Assembly: GCA_004347685.1 (NCBI GenBank)
Contig: SLTJ01000020.1
Coordinates: forward strand, 1-43,979
Reading direction: 5' to 3'
Length of the DNA stretch: 43,979 nt
Source: Clostridia bacterium
Lineage (GTDB): Bacteria; Bacillota; DSM-521; Neomoorellales; SLTJ01
Shown here: piece after piece, positions 35,468 through 43,979 of the stretch
How positions within the stretch are numbered: position 1 is the stretch's first letter
Layout of the letters: the number at the start of each line of letters is the position of its first letter
Program-made: the position numbers and the translations under genes
Notes under the pieces: model-generated
The model's database searches: none
What the model saw: the letters and a program-made list of their open reading frames with translations, nothing else
Told to the model about the DNA's origin: nothing

Positions 35468-36733
35468 CTATCTCACTTCCGGCCCCGCACCGGGAAGGTT
35501 TTCTCCTCCGGCCGCTGGCACCCCCACCACCGCTCCCCGGCTTACATATACCCGAGCTAGCCGCGGACCGGCTATCGTGTGCCGCATACCGAGACTCACC
35601 ACCGTTCCAGGACGCACGGCCGCATCCGGGCCCACATCCACTACCGTCAACTGCATACCGACGCGGCCAGCTATCCGCACCGGCCGGCCACCGGCCCATA
35701 CCTTGGCCGGACCCACCGGCCGGCCCAGGGCGATCAGAAACAGCTTGGCCACCACCAGCAAAAAGTCAAACCATCCTCGGGGACGAAGATCCGGCCCTAC
35801 CCCGAACCCCTCGGCATACCCCACCGGCAGCACGGCCAGCCGGGTCGGCCGCCGTACCCGGTAATCGCGGCCGTAGCCCACGGTGGTACCGGCCGGCACA
35901 TCGGATACTTCCAGTACCCGGCACCTGGCCTGCCAGGCCGGCTGCAGGCCCAAGGGCTCTCCCTCCCTGGTCCGGGAAAGGCCGGCCAGGGGACCGTAGA
36001 GGGCGGAGCCTACCCGCACCATGTCCAGGTGCATTTCCGGAAATCTTACCGTCGCGGCGCTGTTGCACAGGTGGCGTACCAACCCGGTAAAACCTGCTAC
36101 CTGCAACTGTTCCAAGGCCCCGACAAACCGGGCAAACTGCCGCCGGGCAAAACCTTTGGCACCCCAGGCGGCCGTGGCCAGGTGGCTGTACACCCCTTCC
36201 ACCTCGACCTCCGGGTGTTCCCGCAGCCAGGTCGCGGCCGCGGCTAGCTCCGGCCCTGGCCGCAAGCCCAGGCGGCCCAGGCCGGTCTCGATCTTGAGGT
36301 GGACCTTGGGCGCCCCCGCCCCTCCGCACAAGGCCGCCCCCAGCACCTCCAGATCATGGAGGCTGGCCACAGTTACCGTCAGGCCGTGATCCACCGCTGT
36401 CTTTACTTCTGGCGCCAGCAGCGGACGAAAGAGCAGGATCGGGGCCGCAATCCCGGCTCGGCGCAACTCGAGGCCTTCCTCCAGGTGCGTGACCCCGAGC
36501 ATGTCGGCCCCGGCCTCCAGGGCGGCCCGGGCCACTTCCACCGCGCCACACCCATACCCATCATCTTTGACCACGGCCATGAGGCGGGTGCCTGGAGCCA
36601 AGAGGCCGCGGATGGTGGCCACATTGGCGCTAATGGCTTCTAAACTTACTTCCGCCCAGGCAGGCATTCCCTCTATCTCCGTTTCCGCCACTCCCAAGCT
36701 CGTCCCTTTCTCACGCAGGTCTTTCGCTGGCAA
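35468..36733 (-). CDS. alr: Alanine racemase-like PLP enzyme (atypical motif)
   Basis: The fold and length fit alanine racemase, which supplies D-alanine for peptidoglycan. The PLP segment reads AVVKDDGYGCG (Lys56) where the usual form is AVVKANAYGHG. The second catalytic residue is likely the Tyr in TTVGYGRDY, and LPVGYAEGFGV and RIAGRVGMQLTVVDVG are present. A hydrophobic insert of about 25 residues (WFDFLLVVAKLFLIALGRP) interrupts the C-terminal barrel. The start may be a later GTG or the ATG at 36667, since the first 22 residues are not family-like. It could be another amino-acid racemase; the gene context (FemX, SppA) favours a cell-wall role. Confidence 0.85.
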   Translation of the reverse strand: MPAKDLREKGTSLGVAETEIEGMPAWAEVSLEAISANVATIRGLLAPGTRLMAVVKDDGYGCGAVEVARAALEAGADMLGVTHLEEGLELRRAGIAAPILLFRPLLAPEVKTAVDHGLTVTVASLHDLEVLGAALCGGAGAPKVHLKIETGLGRLGLRPGPELAAAATWLREHPEVEVEGVYSHLATAAWGAKGFARRQFARFVGALEQLQVAGFTGLVRHLCNSAATVRFPEMHLDMVRVGSALYGPLAGLSRTREGEPLGLQPAWQARCRVLEVSDVPAGTTVGYGRDYRVRRPTRLAVLPVGYAEGFGVGPDLRPRGWFDFLLVVAKLFLIALGRPVGPAKVWAGGRPVRIAGRVGMQLTVVDVGPDAAVRPGTVVSLGMRHTIAGPRLARVYVSRGAVVGVPAAGGENLPGAGPEVR

Positions 36734-36836
36734 TTACGCTGGCTGCCCCCCACCTGCTTCGCTTCTCCTCCCCTTGATGTTAGTACGAGTACTTGCACCC
36801 GATAGTGACAGCGTACAGGACCCGCCACAGCCGCCG

Positions 36837-37913
36837 TCATTCCCCCCGCCCCTGACGGCGCAGGTGACGTACCCCCCGGTAGTACAGCGGTTCGGCCACG
36901 TTCCACAGCCAGTAATAAAATGGCGAATAGGCCAGGTCGTACTCACCGATAAACTCGGTGTATTCCCCGGCAAAGCCCTTCTTAAAACGGTACAGGCCGT
37001 ACAGGGGGTTATCCGGGGACAGGTCCCCCGGTACGCCACGGAAGTCGTACATGGTGCAGCCGTTTTCCCTGGCCCAGCGGATCATGTGCCACTGCAGGAG
37101 GTAATTGGGCATGACTTCCCGGTACCGGTTGCTGGAAGCCCCGTAAATATACCACGCCTTATCCCCGAGGATAAAAGCCAGGGTACCGGCAATGACCCCC
37201 CCCTGGTAGGTGGCCAGAAAGAGGCGGGCCAGACCGTGCTCCACCAGTTCCCGCCACAGAACCTCAAAATATCCATAGGAGCGCACCAGGAACCGGTCCC
37301 GGTGCGCCGTCTCCAGCAGCAGGTCGTAAAAGACCCGCAGGTCATCCCGCGTACAGTTTTCCTTGATTTCCACGCCCCGGCGGCTGGCCAGGCGGATGTT
37401 GTACCGCGTTTTGGGGTGAAAAGCCGCAAAAAGCGCGTCTAGTCCGGGGGTAAGGTCCAGGCGGAAGACAAAACGCGGCTGGGTGCCTTCAAACCCGGCC
37501 GTGGCCTGGGCCGGGCCGAAGCCGCAGGAGCGCAGGTAGTCTGCCAGCCAGGTCTCCCCGGCTGGCACATCAGGATCAAGCTTCAACAGAATTGCCCGGC
37601 GCCGCCTGGCCAGCCCGGCTATTTCCGCCAGGAGAAAAGCAAATAAGGCCTCATGGCGCAGGTCTAGGACCGGTCCCCGGGGGGCGTAAAAGAGAGACCG
37701 CCGGATAAACGGGATGGGACGCTCGAGCAGCAGCACCGCCGCCACCATCTGGCCCTCTTCCTCCACCACCAGGCGCAGGGGATGCCAGCCCGTAGCCGCC
37801 TTCACCTCACCCCAGGCAAAGGACTGCAGAATATGGCCTTTGGGGTGGGAAGCCACAAAGGCGTCGTATTGCTCCCTTTCGCTGGCCTCAATCAGCCGTG
37901 CTTTCCAGGGCAA
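36837..37913 (-). CDS. FemX/FemA-like peptidoglycan bridge aminoacyltransferase
   Basis: The 358-residue protein has the two-GNAT fold of the FemABX family. It contains HILQSFAWGEVKAATGWHPLRL near the start, LDLTPGLDALFAAFHPKTRYNIRLASRRGV in the middle (short pieces of the family signature), then YGASSNRYREVMPNYLLQW and YDFRGVPG. FemX uses aminoacyl-tRNA to add an amino acid to lipid II. There is no coiled-coil arm of the FemA type. It lies just upstream of the Alr-like gene in an envelope cluster. Confidence 0.93.
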   Translation of the reverse strand: MPWKARLIEASEREQYDAFVASHPKGHILQSFAWGEVKAATGWHPLRLVVEEEGQMVAAVLLLERPIPFIRRSLFYAPRGPVLDLRHEALFAFLLAEIAGLARRRRAILLKLDPDVPAGETWLADYLRSCGFGPAQATAGFEGTQPRFVFRLDLTPGLDALFAAFHPKTRYNIRLASRRGVEIKENCTRDDLRVFYDLLLETAHRDRFLVRSYGYFEVLWRELVEHGLARLFLATYQGGVIAGTLAFILGDKAWYIYGASSNRYREVMPNYLLQWHMIRWARENGCTMYDFRGVPGDLSPDNPLYGLYRFKKGFAGEYTEFIGEYDLAYSPFYYWLWNVAEPLYYRGVRHLRRQGRGE

Positions 37914-38043
37914 AAAACCTCTCCTCCCTCGTCCCCTTGCCTCGCGCCCGCCATTCCACCCCCATGGCGCCTCTTTACTATTCTGGCTCCAGCTACCATA
38001 TCTATACCCAATCTATACCGCACGATGGAGTCCCGCGGCATCT

Positions 38044-39660
38044 CTAACCCTCAACTCCCGACTTCTTCTTTTCCAGGGCCGCGCCGACAAAGTCCCGGAA
38101 GAGAGGGTGGGGCCGGTTGGGACGGGACTTGAATTCCGGGTGGAACTGGCAGGCCACAAACCAGGGGTGGTCGAGTATCTCAATGGCCTCCACCAGCCGG
38201 TCGTCTGGGGAAGTACCGGAGACAACCAACCCGCACTGGGTGAGTTCGCTGCGAAAGGCGTTGTTGAACTCATAACGGTGCCGGTGCCGCTCGTAAACCA
38301 CTTCTTGCTGGTAAGCCTGGTAGGTCCGCGTCCCGAAGGTCACCTTGCACGGGAACGTCCCCAGCCGCATGGTGCCGCCCTTATCCTCGATCTCCTTTTG
38401 TTCCGGCAGCAGGTCAATCACCGGGTAGGGGGTATCGGGCTCGAACTCCGAGCTGTGGGCTCCTTCCAGGCCGCAGACCTGCCGGGCAAATTCCACCACT
38501 GCCAATTGCATGCCCAGGCAGATCCCCAGGAAAGGCACCCGGTGTTCCCGGGCATAAGTAATGGCCGCCATTTTGCCCTCGATGCCCCGGTCGCCAAAGC
38601 CGCCCGGCACCAGGATGCCATGCACCGACCCCAGTACCTCCGCCGCGTTCTCCCCGCTCAAAGAAGACGCTCCCACCATCTTGATATCCACGCTGGCCTG
38701 GTGGTAAATGCCGCCGTGCCGCAGGGCCTCGGCCACGCTGAGGTAGGCGTCGGGCAGTTCCACGTACTTTCCCACCAGGGCAATCTCCACCCGCTGCCGG
38801 GGGTGCTTCATACCCTGGACCATGGCCTCCCATTCGCCCACTTCGGCCGGCGGGCAGTCCAGGCCGAAATGGCGTACCACAATCTCGTCCAGCCCTTCAT
38901 TTCTCAGCATCAAGGGCACTTCGTAGATGCAATCAACATCCACCGCCTGGACGACCGCCCGGCGGCCAATATCGCAGAACAGGGCGATCTTGTCCACCAT
39001 CTCCCGGGAAAGGGGCATCTGGGTGCGACAGATTATCACATCGGGTTGGATGCCGATGGAGCGCAGTTCCTTGACGCTGTGCTGGGTGGGCTTGGTCTTG
39101 GCCTCCCCGGCGGCGGCCAGATATGGCACTAGGGTGACGTGGAGATACATGACATTCTCCCGGCCGATATCGCTTTTCATCTGGCGGATGGCCTCGAGAA
39201 AAGGCAAGGATTCGATGTCACCTACTGTCCCGCCGATCTCGGTAATAACCACGTCCGTCTCGTCCTGCTCGGCCACCCGGTAGATCCTCTCTTTAATTTC
39301 ATTGGTAATGTGCGGGATTATCTGGATGGTGCCGCCGAGATAATCTCCCCGCCGTTCCTTGTTGATCACCGACCAGTAAATCTTGCCTGCGGTCACGTTG
39401 GAATTCTTAGTCAGGTTTACATCCACAAAGCGCTCATAATGGCCCAGGTCCAGGTCGGTCTCGGCCCCGTCCCCGGTGACAAAAACTTCGCCGTGCTGGT
39501 AAGGGTTCATGGTGCCAGCATCCACATTGATATACGGATCGAATTTCTGAATGGCCACCTTCAGCCCCCGGTTCTTTAAGAGCCGGCCCAGGGAGGCGGC
39601 GCTTATTCCCTTGCCCAGAGAAGAAACCACCCCGCCGGTAATGAAAATAAATTTAGCCAT
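38044..39660 (-). CDS. pyrG: CTP synthase
   Basis: The enzyme makes CTP from UTP with glutamine as nitrogen donor. The 538-residue product has the N-terminal synthetase domain ([31 protein letters not shown], then [20 protein letters not shown]). The C-terminal glutaminase domain has the nucleophile Cys in [17 protein letters not shown] and the His in [11 protein letters not shown]. It lies 36 nt behind argS, as in Bacillus, but without rpoE (delta) between them. Confidence 0.98.
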   Translation of the reverse strand: MAKFIFITGGVVSSLGKGISAASLGRLLKNRGLKVAIQKFDPYINVDAGTMNPYQHGEVFVTGDGAETDLDLGHYERFVDVNLTKNSNVTAGKIYWSVINKERRGDYLGGTIQIIPHITNEIKERIYRVAEQDETDVVITEIGGTVGDIESLPFLEAIRQMKSDIGRENVMYLHVTLVPYLAAAGEAKTKPTQHSVKELRSIGIQPDVIICRTQMPLSREMVDKIALFCDIGRRAVVQAVDVDCIYEVPLMLRNEGLDEIVVRHFGLDCPPAEVGEWEAMVQGMKHPRQRVEIALVGKYVELPDAYLSVAEALRHGGIYHQASVDIKMVGASSLSGENAAEVLGSVHGILVPGGFGDRGIEGKMAAITYAREHRVPFLGICLGMQLAVVEFARQVCGLEGAHSSEFEPDTPYPVIDLLPEQKEIEDKGGTMRLGTFPCKVTFGTRTYQAYQQEVVYERHRHRYEFNNAFRSELTQCGLVVSGTSPDDRLVEAIEILDHPWFVACQFHPEFKSRPNRPHPLFRDFVGAALEKKKSGVEG

Positions 39661-39696
39661 CCCCGCCTACAACCCCCTGAAAATCTTGTCTCTTTC

Positions 39697-41394
39697 CTAC
39701 ATTCTTTCTGGGGCGGTGACGCCCATCAGGCCCAGAACGTTGGCCAGCACGATCTGCGCCGCCCGGGTCAGGGCCAGGCGGGCCTCGCGCAGCTCCCTGT
39801 CTTCAGTAAGTACCCGACAGTTGGTGTAAAACTGGTGGAAGATGGAGGCCAGCTCGTGAGCATAGCGCGGCAGGCGGTGGGGCTCCAGGGCCCGGGCCGC
39901 TCCGGCCACCAAATCGGGATAGTCGGCCAGGTGCCGCAGCATAGCCAGCTCTTCCTTGGCTCGCAATAGGTCCAGCTTCACCTCGGCCGCCGGCCGCACC
40001 TGGTAGTCCCGCGCCGCCGCCTGCCGCATGATGCTCATGATCCGGGCGTGGGCGTACTGGACGTAGTAGACTGGGTTCTCCTGGGACTGGCTTTTGGCCA
40101 GGTCCAGGTCAAAGTCCAGGTGGCTGTCTGCACTGCGCATGAGGAAGAAATATCTGGCCGCGTCCCGGCCCACTTCCTCCACCAGCTCGTCCAGGGTGAC
40201 ATAGGTGCCGGTCCTTTTGGACATGCGCAAGATCTCGCCGCCGGAGAACAATCGCACCAGTTGCATGAGAATAATGGTCAGCCGGCCCGGGTCATAGCCC
40301 AGGGCCTGCATGGCCCCCCGCAGCCGGTCCACGTGGCCGTGGTGGTCAGCGCCCCAGATGTTTATCACCCGGCCGAAGCCACGCTCAAACTTGTTACGGT
40401 GATAGGCGATGTCAGCCGCAAAGTAAGTGGGCACGCCGTTGGAGCGCACCACCACCTCGTCCTTGCTGTCGCCAAAGGCCGAGGTCTTGAACCACAAGGC
40501 GCCTTCATGCTCGTAGATATGACCCCGGGTACGCAGTTCTTCGATAGCCCGCTGCACCTCCCCCGAGGCATGCAGGGTTTGCTCGCTGAACCACACGTCG
40601 TATTCCACCCCGAAGTCGGCCAGGCTCCGACGGATGTCCGCCAGCTTCTCCTGCAGGGCAAATTCCACCAGCACCTGCCGCCTCTCCCCCGGAGCGAGGT
40701 GCCGGGCCTCTTCCCCCCGCTGGCTGAGGAAATGACGCATGGTTTCGGTCAGGTCTTCGCCGTGGTAGCCCTCGTCCGGCAGGGGCACGTCCTGGCCCAA
40801 CAACTGCAGGTAGCGGGCCTCGAGCGACCGGGCAAAGTTCTCGATCTGGTTGCCAGCGTCGTTGATATAGAATTCCCGCGTCACCTCATACCCCGCTGCC
40901 TCCAGCAGGTTGGCCATGCTATCGCCCAGGGCCGCGCCCCGGGCGTTCCCCATGTGCAGCACGCCGGTAGGGTTGGCGCTGACAAACTCCACCTGCACTT
41001 TCTGCCCCTGTCCCAGGGAGCTGGTACCGTAATGCCGGCCTTCGGCTTCCACCACCAGCGGCACCTGTTGCAGCCAGCCGGGATCCAGGTGGAAATTGAT
41101 GAAGCCCGGGCCAGCCACCTCCGCCTGGGCCACCCAAGTGCCGCTCAAGTCCATGCGGTTGACCAGGATACCGGCCAACTCCCGCGGCGGCCTCCTGTTC
41201 TCCCGGGCCAGCAGCATGGCCAGGTTGGTGGCGAAAGCACCGTGCTCCGCTTCCCGCGGCACCTCGATGACGAAATCCGGACGGACGGAGTAGGTGAGTT
41301 CTCCCGCCTGCCGCCCCGTCTCGGCGGCCCGGACCAGAACTTGGTACACTTGGTTTTTCACTTCTTCTACCGGGTTAACACCCAAAATCATCAC
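39697..41394 (-). CDS. argS: Arginyl-tRNA synthetase
   Basis: This class I synthetase has 565 residues. It has the N-terminal Add1 domain and the HIGH-type motif in SANPTGVLHMGNARGAALGD. WGADHHGHVDRLRGAMQALG is present, with a KMSKS-like MSKRTGTYVTLDEL and a C-terminal anticodon-binding domain from about 440. The start is the GTG or the adjacent ATG (41391); TTGAGG lies just upstream. Confidence 0.98.
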   Translation of the reverse strand: MMILGVNPVEEVKNQVYQVLVRAAETGRQAGELTYSVRPDFVIEVPREAEHGAFATNLAMLLARENRRPPRELAGILVNRMDLSGTWVAQAEVAGPGFINFHLDPGWLQQVPLVVEAEGRHYGTSSLGQGQKVQVEFVSANPTGVLHMGNARGAALGDSMANLLEAAGYEVTREFYINDAGNQIENFARSLEARYLQLLGQDVPLPDEGYHGEDLTETMRHFLSQRGEEARHLAPGERRQVLVEFALQEKLADIRRSLADFGVEYDVWFSEQTLHASGEVQRAIEELRTRGHIYEHEGALWFKTSAFGDSKDEVVVRSNGVPTYFAADIAYHRNKFERGFGRVINIWGADHHGHVDRLRGAMQALGYDPGRLTIILMQLVRLFSGGEILRMSKRTGTYVTLDELVEEVGRDAARYFFLMRSADSHLDFDLDLAKSQSQENPVYYVQYAHARIMSIMRQAAARDYQVRPAAEVKLDLLRAKEELAMLRHLADYPDLVAGAARALEPHRLPRYAHELASIFHQFYTNCRVLTEDRELREARLALTRAAQIVLANVLGLMGVTAPERM

Positions 41395-41403
41395 CTCAAC
41401 TCA

Positions 41404-43287
41404 TCATGGTCCCGGCGGGCCGAGCTGCCGGGCTTTAGCCGCCTGGTTCCTGGTGGGGTCCACAAAATATTCGTCCTGCATACCTGTAACGAAGGCCTGT
41501 CTGGCCGCCGGCGAAGAATCCAGGTAGTACCGCCTGGGCCCGTCCACGCTGTTCCACCAAACGGCGATCTTTATTTGCGGAAAGGTGTGCTCCAGGTACC
41601 AGAAAGCGTTGCTGATCCAGGCCGCCTTGTCGCCGCCACCTTCGTGGCTGGCAAACTCAGTGATCATCAGCGGCTTGCCCGGGTAAAGCTGCCGGTAAGA
41701 CCGGTATACAGGCCCATAAATCTGGTAGAAACTGCGCCAGCGACCCCAGGAAAAGGCGTCTCCAGAATTATACCCGGTCATCCCCACCCAGTCCACATAC
41801 TCGTCGCCAGGATAATACAGGTGGGCGTTATTCCAGGCGAAATCAGGGTAAGAGGTATCCAGGGGGTTCCAGACAAAGATAGCGTTGGTGGCCCCTTCCT
41901 CCTGGAAGATATGATAGACGTGCCGCCAGGCTTCCTTGTATAAATCCGTATCCTGACCGTAATGGAGGGCGCACCAGGGGTCCCAGTCACCGTTCATCTC
42001 GTTGTCAAAGCGGAAGAAAAAGGGCTGGCCAAACCGGGCGGCGTCCCGGGCATACTGCCGGAGGTAAGAATCAAAATCGCCGTCCAAAAGGCGCAGGGTT
42101 AGGACCGTGTCCGTGCCGTCCTCCGGCACCCAGGACTGCAAGGTAACCATTCCCATCCGGCCCTGGGCGTAGGCCGGCTCCAGGTCCACCGCCGGAAAGG
42201 GCCGGCCCCAGCTCTGGTAGGTAAGAAACAAGCCAAAACGCTTGCCTATCTCAGCCTCCAGCCCGGCCGCGGCCTGTGGATTGGCCGGTGCTCCCGGCTG
42301 GTATATTCCCCATACCAGCCCTTTTTCCGGCAGGGGCCAGAGAAGATCCTTGCGGCCCGGCCCCTGCTCCTGACCCGGCTCCCGCGCCGGCCAGGCTGCC
42401 TCGCCCCGGGGAGGGAAAAGCTCCAATCCGGACAGCATCAGATCCAGCATGGCGCTGGCCCGGGGGAACTCCGCCGAGGTGGCCTTGAGCATAAAGGTGT
42501 ATACCACCCGGTTACTGGCGATAACGTTAACCTGCCGGTAGTAGTTCAGATCCCGCGACCGCAGGGCCAGCTCCGGCCTTGACCACGTCAGCTCTAGAAC
42601 CGGGAGATCACCCAGCCAGCGAAACTGCTGCCCGCCAAACTCTATCCCTGCCTTTTCCTGCCGCACCGCCAGGGTACTGTAATTCACGTAGGCCTGGGGA
42701 GTAACGCCGTCCAGTTCCTGACGGTAGACCTCCACGGCCCGGCCAGGAGCCCTGAACACGGTCCGCACCGGGGCCAGGGAATTGTCCACCTCCCATCCGG
42801 CCGGATAAGGCAGAACATAGCCGTGGGGCTGGTCGTACCAGGCGCCCATTTTTACGCCCAGCAAACCAACTGCCTCCAGCGGCAAGAGAAATTGCCCGTT
42901 TTCCAGGCGCGGCGGTACCGCCAACAACGTCGGGCCAGAAGATAACTCCACCTGCCGGCTTCCGTATGTAAAAGTCACCTCTTCCCCGCCGTACCCCAGG
43001 ACCAGCTTTTTCCCCTCGGGAATCCAGACCAACTCTGCCCCCACAGCCCCAGCCACCAGCCTGGCCGGGACATAGTCCTCGCCGGCCGGGCCGGCGTATG
43101 CCCGGCGTGACTCTAGACCTGAAAGCGGCCAAAACAGAAAGAAAAAAGCCAGGGCCGGCAAGAGTACCGCCAGCCACCGACCGCTACGTACCCGACCGCC
43201 TGGACCCAGACCCGGACCCACCGGACTTTCCCCCTGGCAGACGGCGATGCCAGACACCAGAGGACTGCCAGGCCCGCGATTACTCAT
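41404..43287 (-). CDS. Membrane-anchored GH26-like glycoside hydrolase with copper-amine-oxidase-type N domain
   Basis: The protein of about 627 residues has a polar N-terminus and a signal anchor (about 38-57, WLAVLLPALAFFFLFWPLSG). A Cu-amine-oxidase N-terminal-type domain follows (about 70-152, VPARLVAGAVGAELVW, QFLLPLEAVGLLG), then a linker domain (about 155-290). The catalytic domain (about 325-600) has PFFFRFDNEMNGDW with the likely acid/base Glu430 and PLMITEFASHEGG with the likely nucleophile Glu544, as in GH26. The usual His before the acid/base is Asn here. The substrate may be a mannan or the cell's own surface polymer. ATG at 43287 is chosen (AAGGGG 7 nt upstream). Confidence 0.82.
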   Translation of the reverse strand: MSNRGPGSPLVSGIAVCQGESPVGPGLGPGGRVRSGRWLAVLLPALAFFFLFWPLSGLESRRAYAGPAGEDYVPARLVAGAVGAELVWIPEGKKLVLGYGGEEVTFTYGSRQVELSSGPTLLAVPPRLENGQFLLPLEAVGLLGVKMGAWYDQPHGYVLPYPAGWEVDNSLAPVRTVFRAPGRAVEVYRQELDGVTPQAYVNYSTLAVRQEKAGIEFGGQQFRWLGDLPVLELTWSRPELALRSRDLNYYRQVNVIASNRVVYTFMLKATSAEFPRASAMLDLMLSGLELFPPRGEAAWPAREPGQEQGPGRKDLLWPLPEKGLVWGIYQPGAPANPQAAAGLEAEIGKRFGLFLTYQSWGRPFPAVDLEPAYAQGRMGMVTLQSWVPEDGTDTVLTLRLLDGDFDSYLRQYARDAARFGQPFFFRFDNEMNGDWDPWCALHYGQDTDLYKEAWRHVYHIFQEEGATNAIFVWNPLDTSYPDFAWNNAHLYYPGDEYVDWVGMTGYNSGDAFSWGRWRSFYQIYGPVYRSYRQLYPGKPLMITEFASHEGGGDKAAWISNAFWYLEHTFPQIKIAVWWNSVDGPRRYYLDSSPAARQAFVTGMQDEYFVDPTRNQAAKARQLGPPGP

Positions 43288-43358
43288 GCTAAAACCCCTT
43301 GCCACTCTGACCATCTCCCTTTAGCCTCCATACCATTTTCAGCCTCCGGGCCATGCGC

Positions 43359-43922
43359 CTACTCGCTCCCAAGCAAGAACCGCCGAAACTGCTCCACCAC
43401 TGGCCGGTAATCGTCATTGGCCTGGCGGAGCGCCCGCTGGTAGGCCGCACTTCCCTGGAAGGGAAAGCCCTTGATGGCCGAGCCTTTGATGCCGGAGCGG
43501 GCCAGGTCCCGCCGCCTTTCCGCCACGAAACCACCTTGCACCTTACTGACCTCGGCCTTGAACCGCTCATGATATTGGCGGTGCGCCATTTTCACTTCTT
43601 CCACCCAACGCCCGGTGGCGGAATCCGGCCGCCGGGCCACAACCGCCTCCAGAACCTTCCCGGTGTTTTCCAGGCCCATTCGCGCCAGGAGCCCCTCCAG
43701 GAAAGCTTTGGCGGTGACGGGGCGAAAGTTTTCCGGCTGCCGCTGAAGCTGCGCTTCTATCTCGGTAGCGGCAAATTCCCCGCTCAAATAACGCTCAGCC
43801 AAGGCCTGGCCCGCAACGCGGTAGGGCCGGGCCTTCAGTTCCCAGGCCTCCTGGTCCGAAACGGCTCCGATGGAGCGGGAACGCTCCAGGGCAATTTCCA
43901 TGGCGCTTTTGATTTTCCCCAT
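43359..43922 (-). CDS. Conserved-looking protein of unknown function
   Basis: I do not recognise the 187-residue protein. It starts MGKIKSAMEIALERS, is strongly helical and charged, has no membrane span or signal peptide and few Cys. A basic stretch (about 135-155, ERRRDLARSGIKGSAIKG in part) precedes a helical end. GGGGGGAAG lies 5 nt before ATG 43922, so it is very probably translated. It is upstream of the GH26-like gene and may be cotranscribed with it (71-nt gap). Confidence 0.7.
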   Translation of the reverse strand: MGKIKSAMEIALERSRSIGAVSDQEAWELKARPYRVAGQALAERYLSGEFAATEIEAQLQRQPENFRPVTAKAFLEGLLARMGLENTGKVLEAVVARRPDSATGRWVEEVKMAHRQYHERFKAEVSKVQGGFVAERRRDLARSGIKGSAIKGFPFQGSAAYQRALRQANDDYRPVVEQFRRFLLGSE

Positions 43923-43979
43923 CTGCTTCCCCCCTTGTATGATAGTAATGCCTCCCTTCCTCCCAACTTGGAGGCATGG

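Noticed and set aside
37714-39132. Plus-strand open frame of 472 codons opposite pyrG and the FemX-like gene
   Set aside because: It is an antisense shadow of conserved genes with His/Gln/Pro-rich composition and no motif.
40048-41943. Long plus-strand open frame of 631 codons opposite argS and the GH26-like gene
   Set aside because: It is antisense to two clear genes, has no ribosome site and no recognisable domain. GC-rich DNA gives such frames by chance.

Overview
The window looks like the chromosome of a GC-rich, spore-forming, probably thermophilic Firmicute of the Moorella / Desulfotomaculum / Peptococcaceae type. This is inferred from gene content and order, not from a database search. 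Sporulation genes (yabG, spo0F, ywmB, a SleB-type LysM cell-wall hydrolase), a Bacillus-like order of housekeeping genes and strong AGGAGG-type ribosome binding sites all point that way. Almost every gene lies on the minus strand, so the description below runs from high to low coordinates for each operon.

Layout. (1) 1-2100 is a decayed accessory patch. It holds a gene tail, a HepT-like toxin gene next to a broken MNT-type antitoxin gene, a frameshifted plus-strand coiled-coil pseudogene, an orphan HicB-like antitoxin gene and tRNA-Lys(CTT). (2) 2379-4302 holds yabG and a divergent LysM/SleB-like hydrolase gene. (3) 4301-14021 holds the full F1Fo ATP synthase operon (atpZ-atpI-atpB-E-F-H-A-G-D-C) with its own terminator, followed by ywmB-murA with a second terminator. 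(4) 14299-24701 matches the Bacillus subtilis order prfA-prmC-(...)-sua5-mntP-ywlE-rpiB-glyA-(...)-mnaA-atp. A two-gene chromate transporter, a ZIP transporter, comEB and a MazG-like gene are interposed; upp, ywlG and spoIIR are not seen. (5) 24749-30079 holds a DUF1385 gene, rpmE, rho, fsa, fba and an unrecognised multi-zinc-ribbon protein gene. (6) 30137-33550 is an agr-like quorum-sensing operon that ends in spo0F. (7) 33702-37913 is a cell-envelope group (Yip1, SppA, Alr-like, FemX-like). (8) 38044-43922 holds pyrG, argS, a membrane-anchored GH26-like protein gene and an unknown gene.

The most interesting part is region 6. It encodes, in order of transcription, a separate membrane sensor module, a short membrane-anchored histidine kinase with a Spo0B-type His box, an AgrB-type peptide-processing protease, a 45-residue AgrD-like pro-peptide that I read directly from the DNA at 31384-31521, a LytTR response regulator and the phosphorelay protein Spo0F. 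One terminator follows spo0F. The AgrD-like peptide has Gly where the ring-forming Cys is expected, with Ser two residues before it, so a Ser-based lactone is possible. In Bacillus, pyrG and spo0F are near neighbours. Here the agr-like operon and the envelope genes sit between them, so cell-density sensing appears physically joined to the entry point of the sporulation phosphorelay.

Limits: all family assignments come from reading motifs in the translated sequence. No homology search, structure prediction or RNA folding was run.
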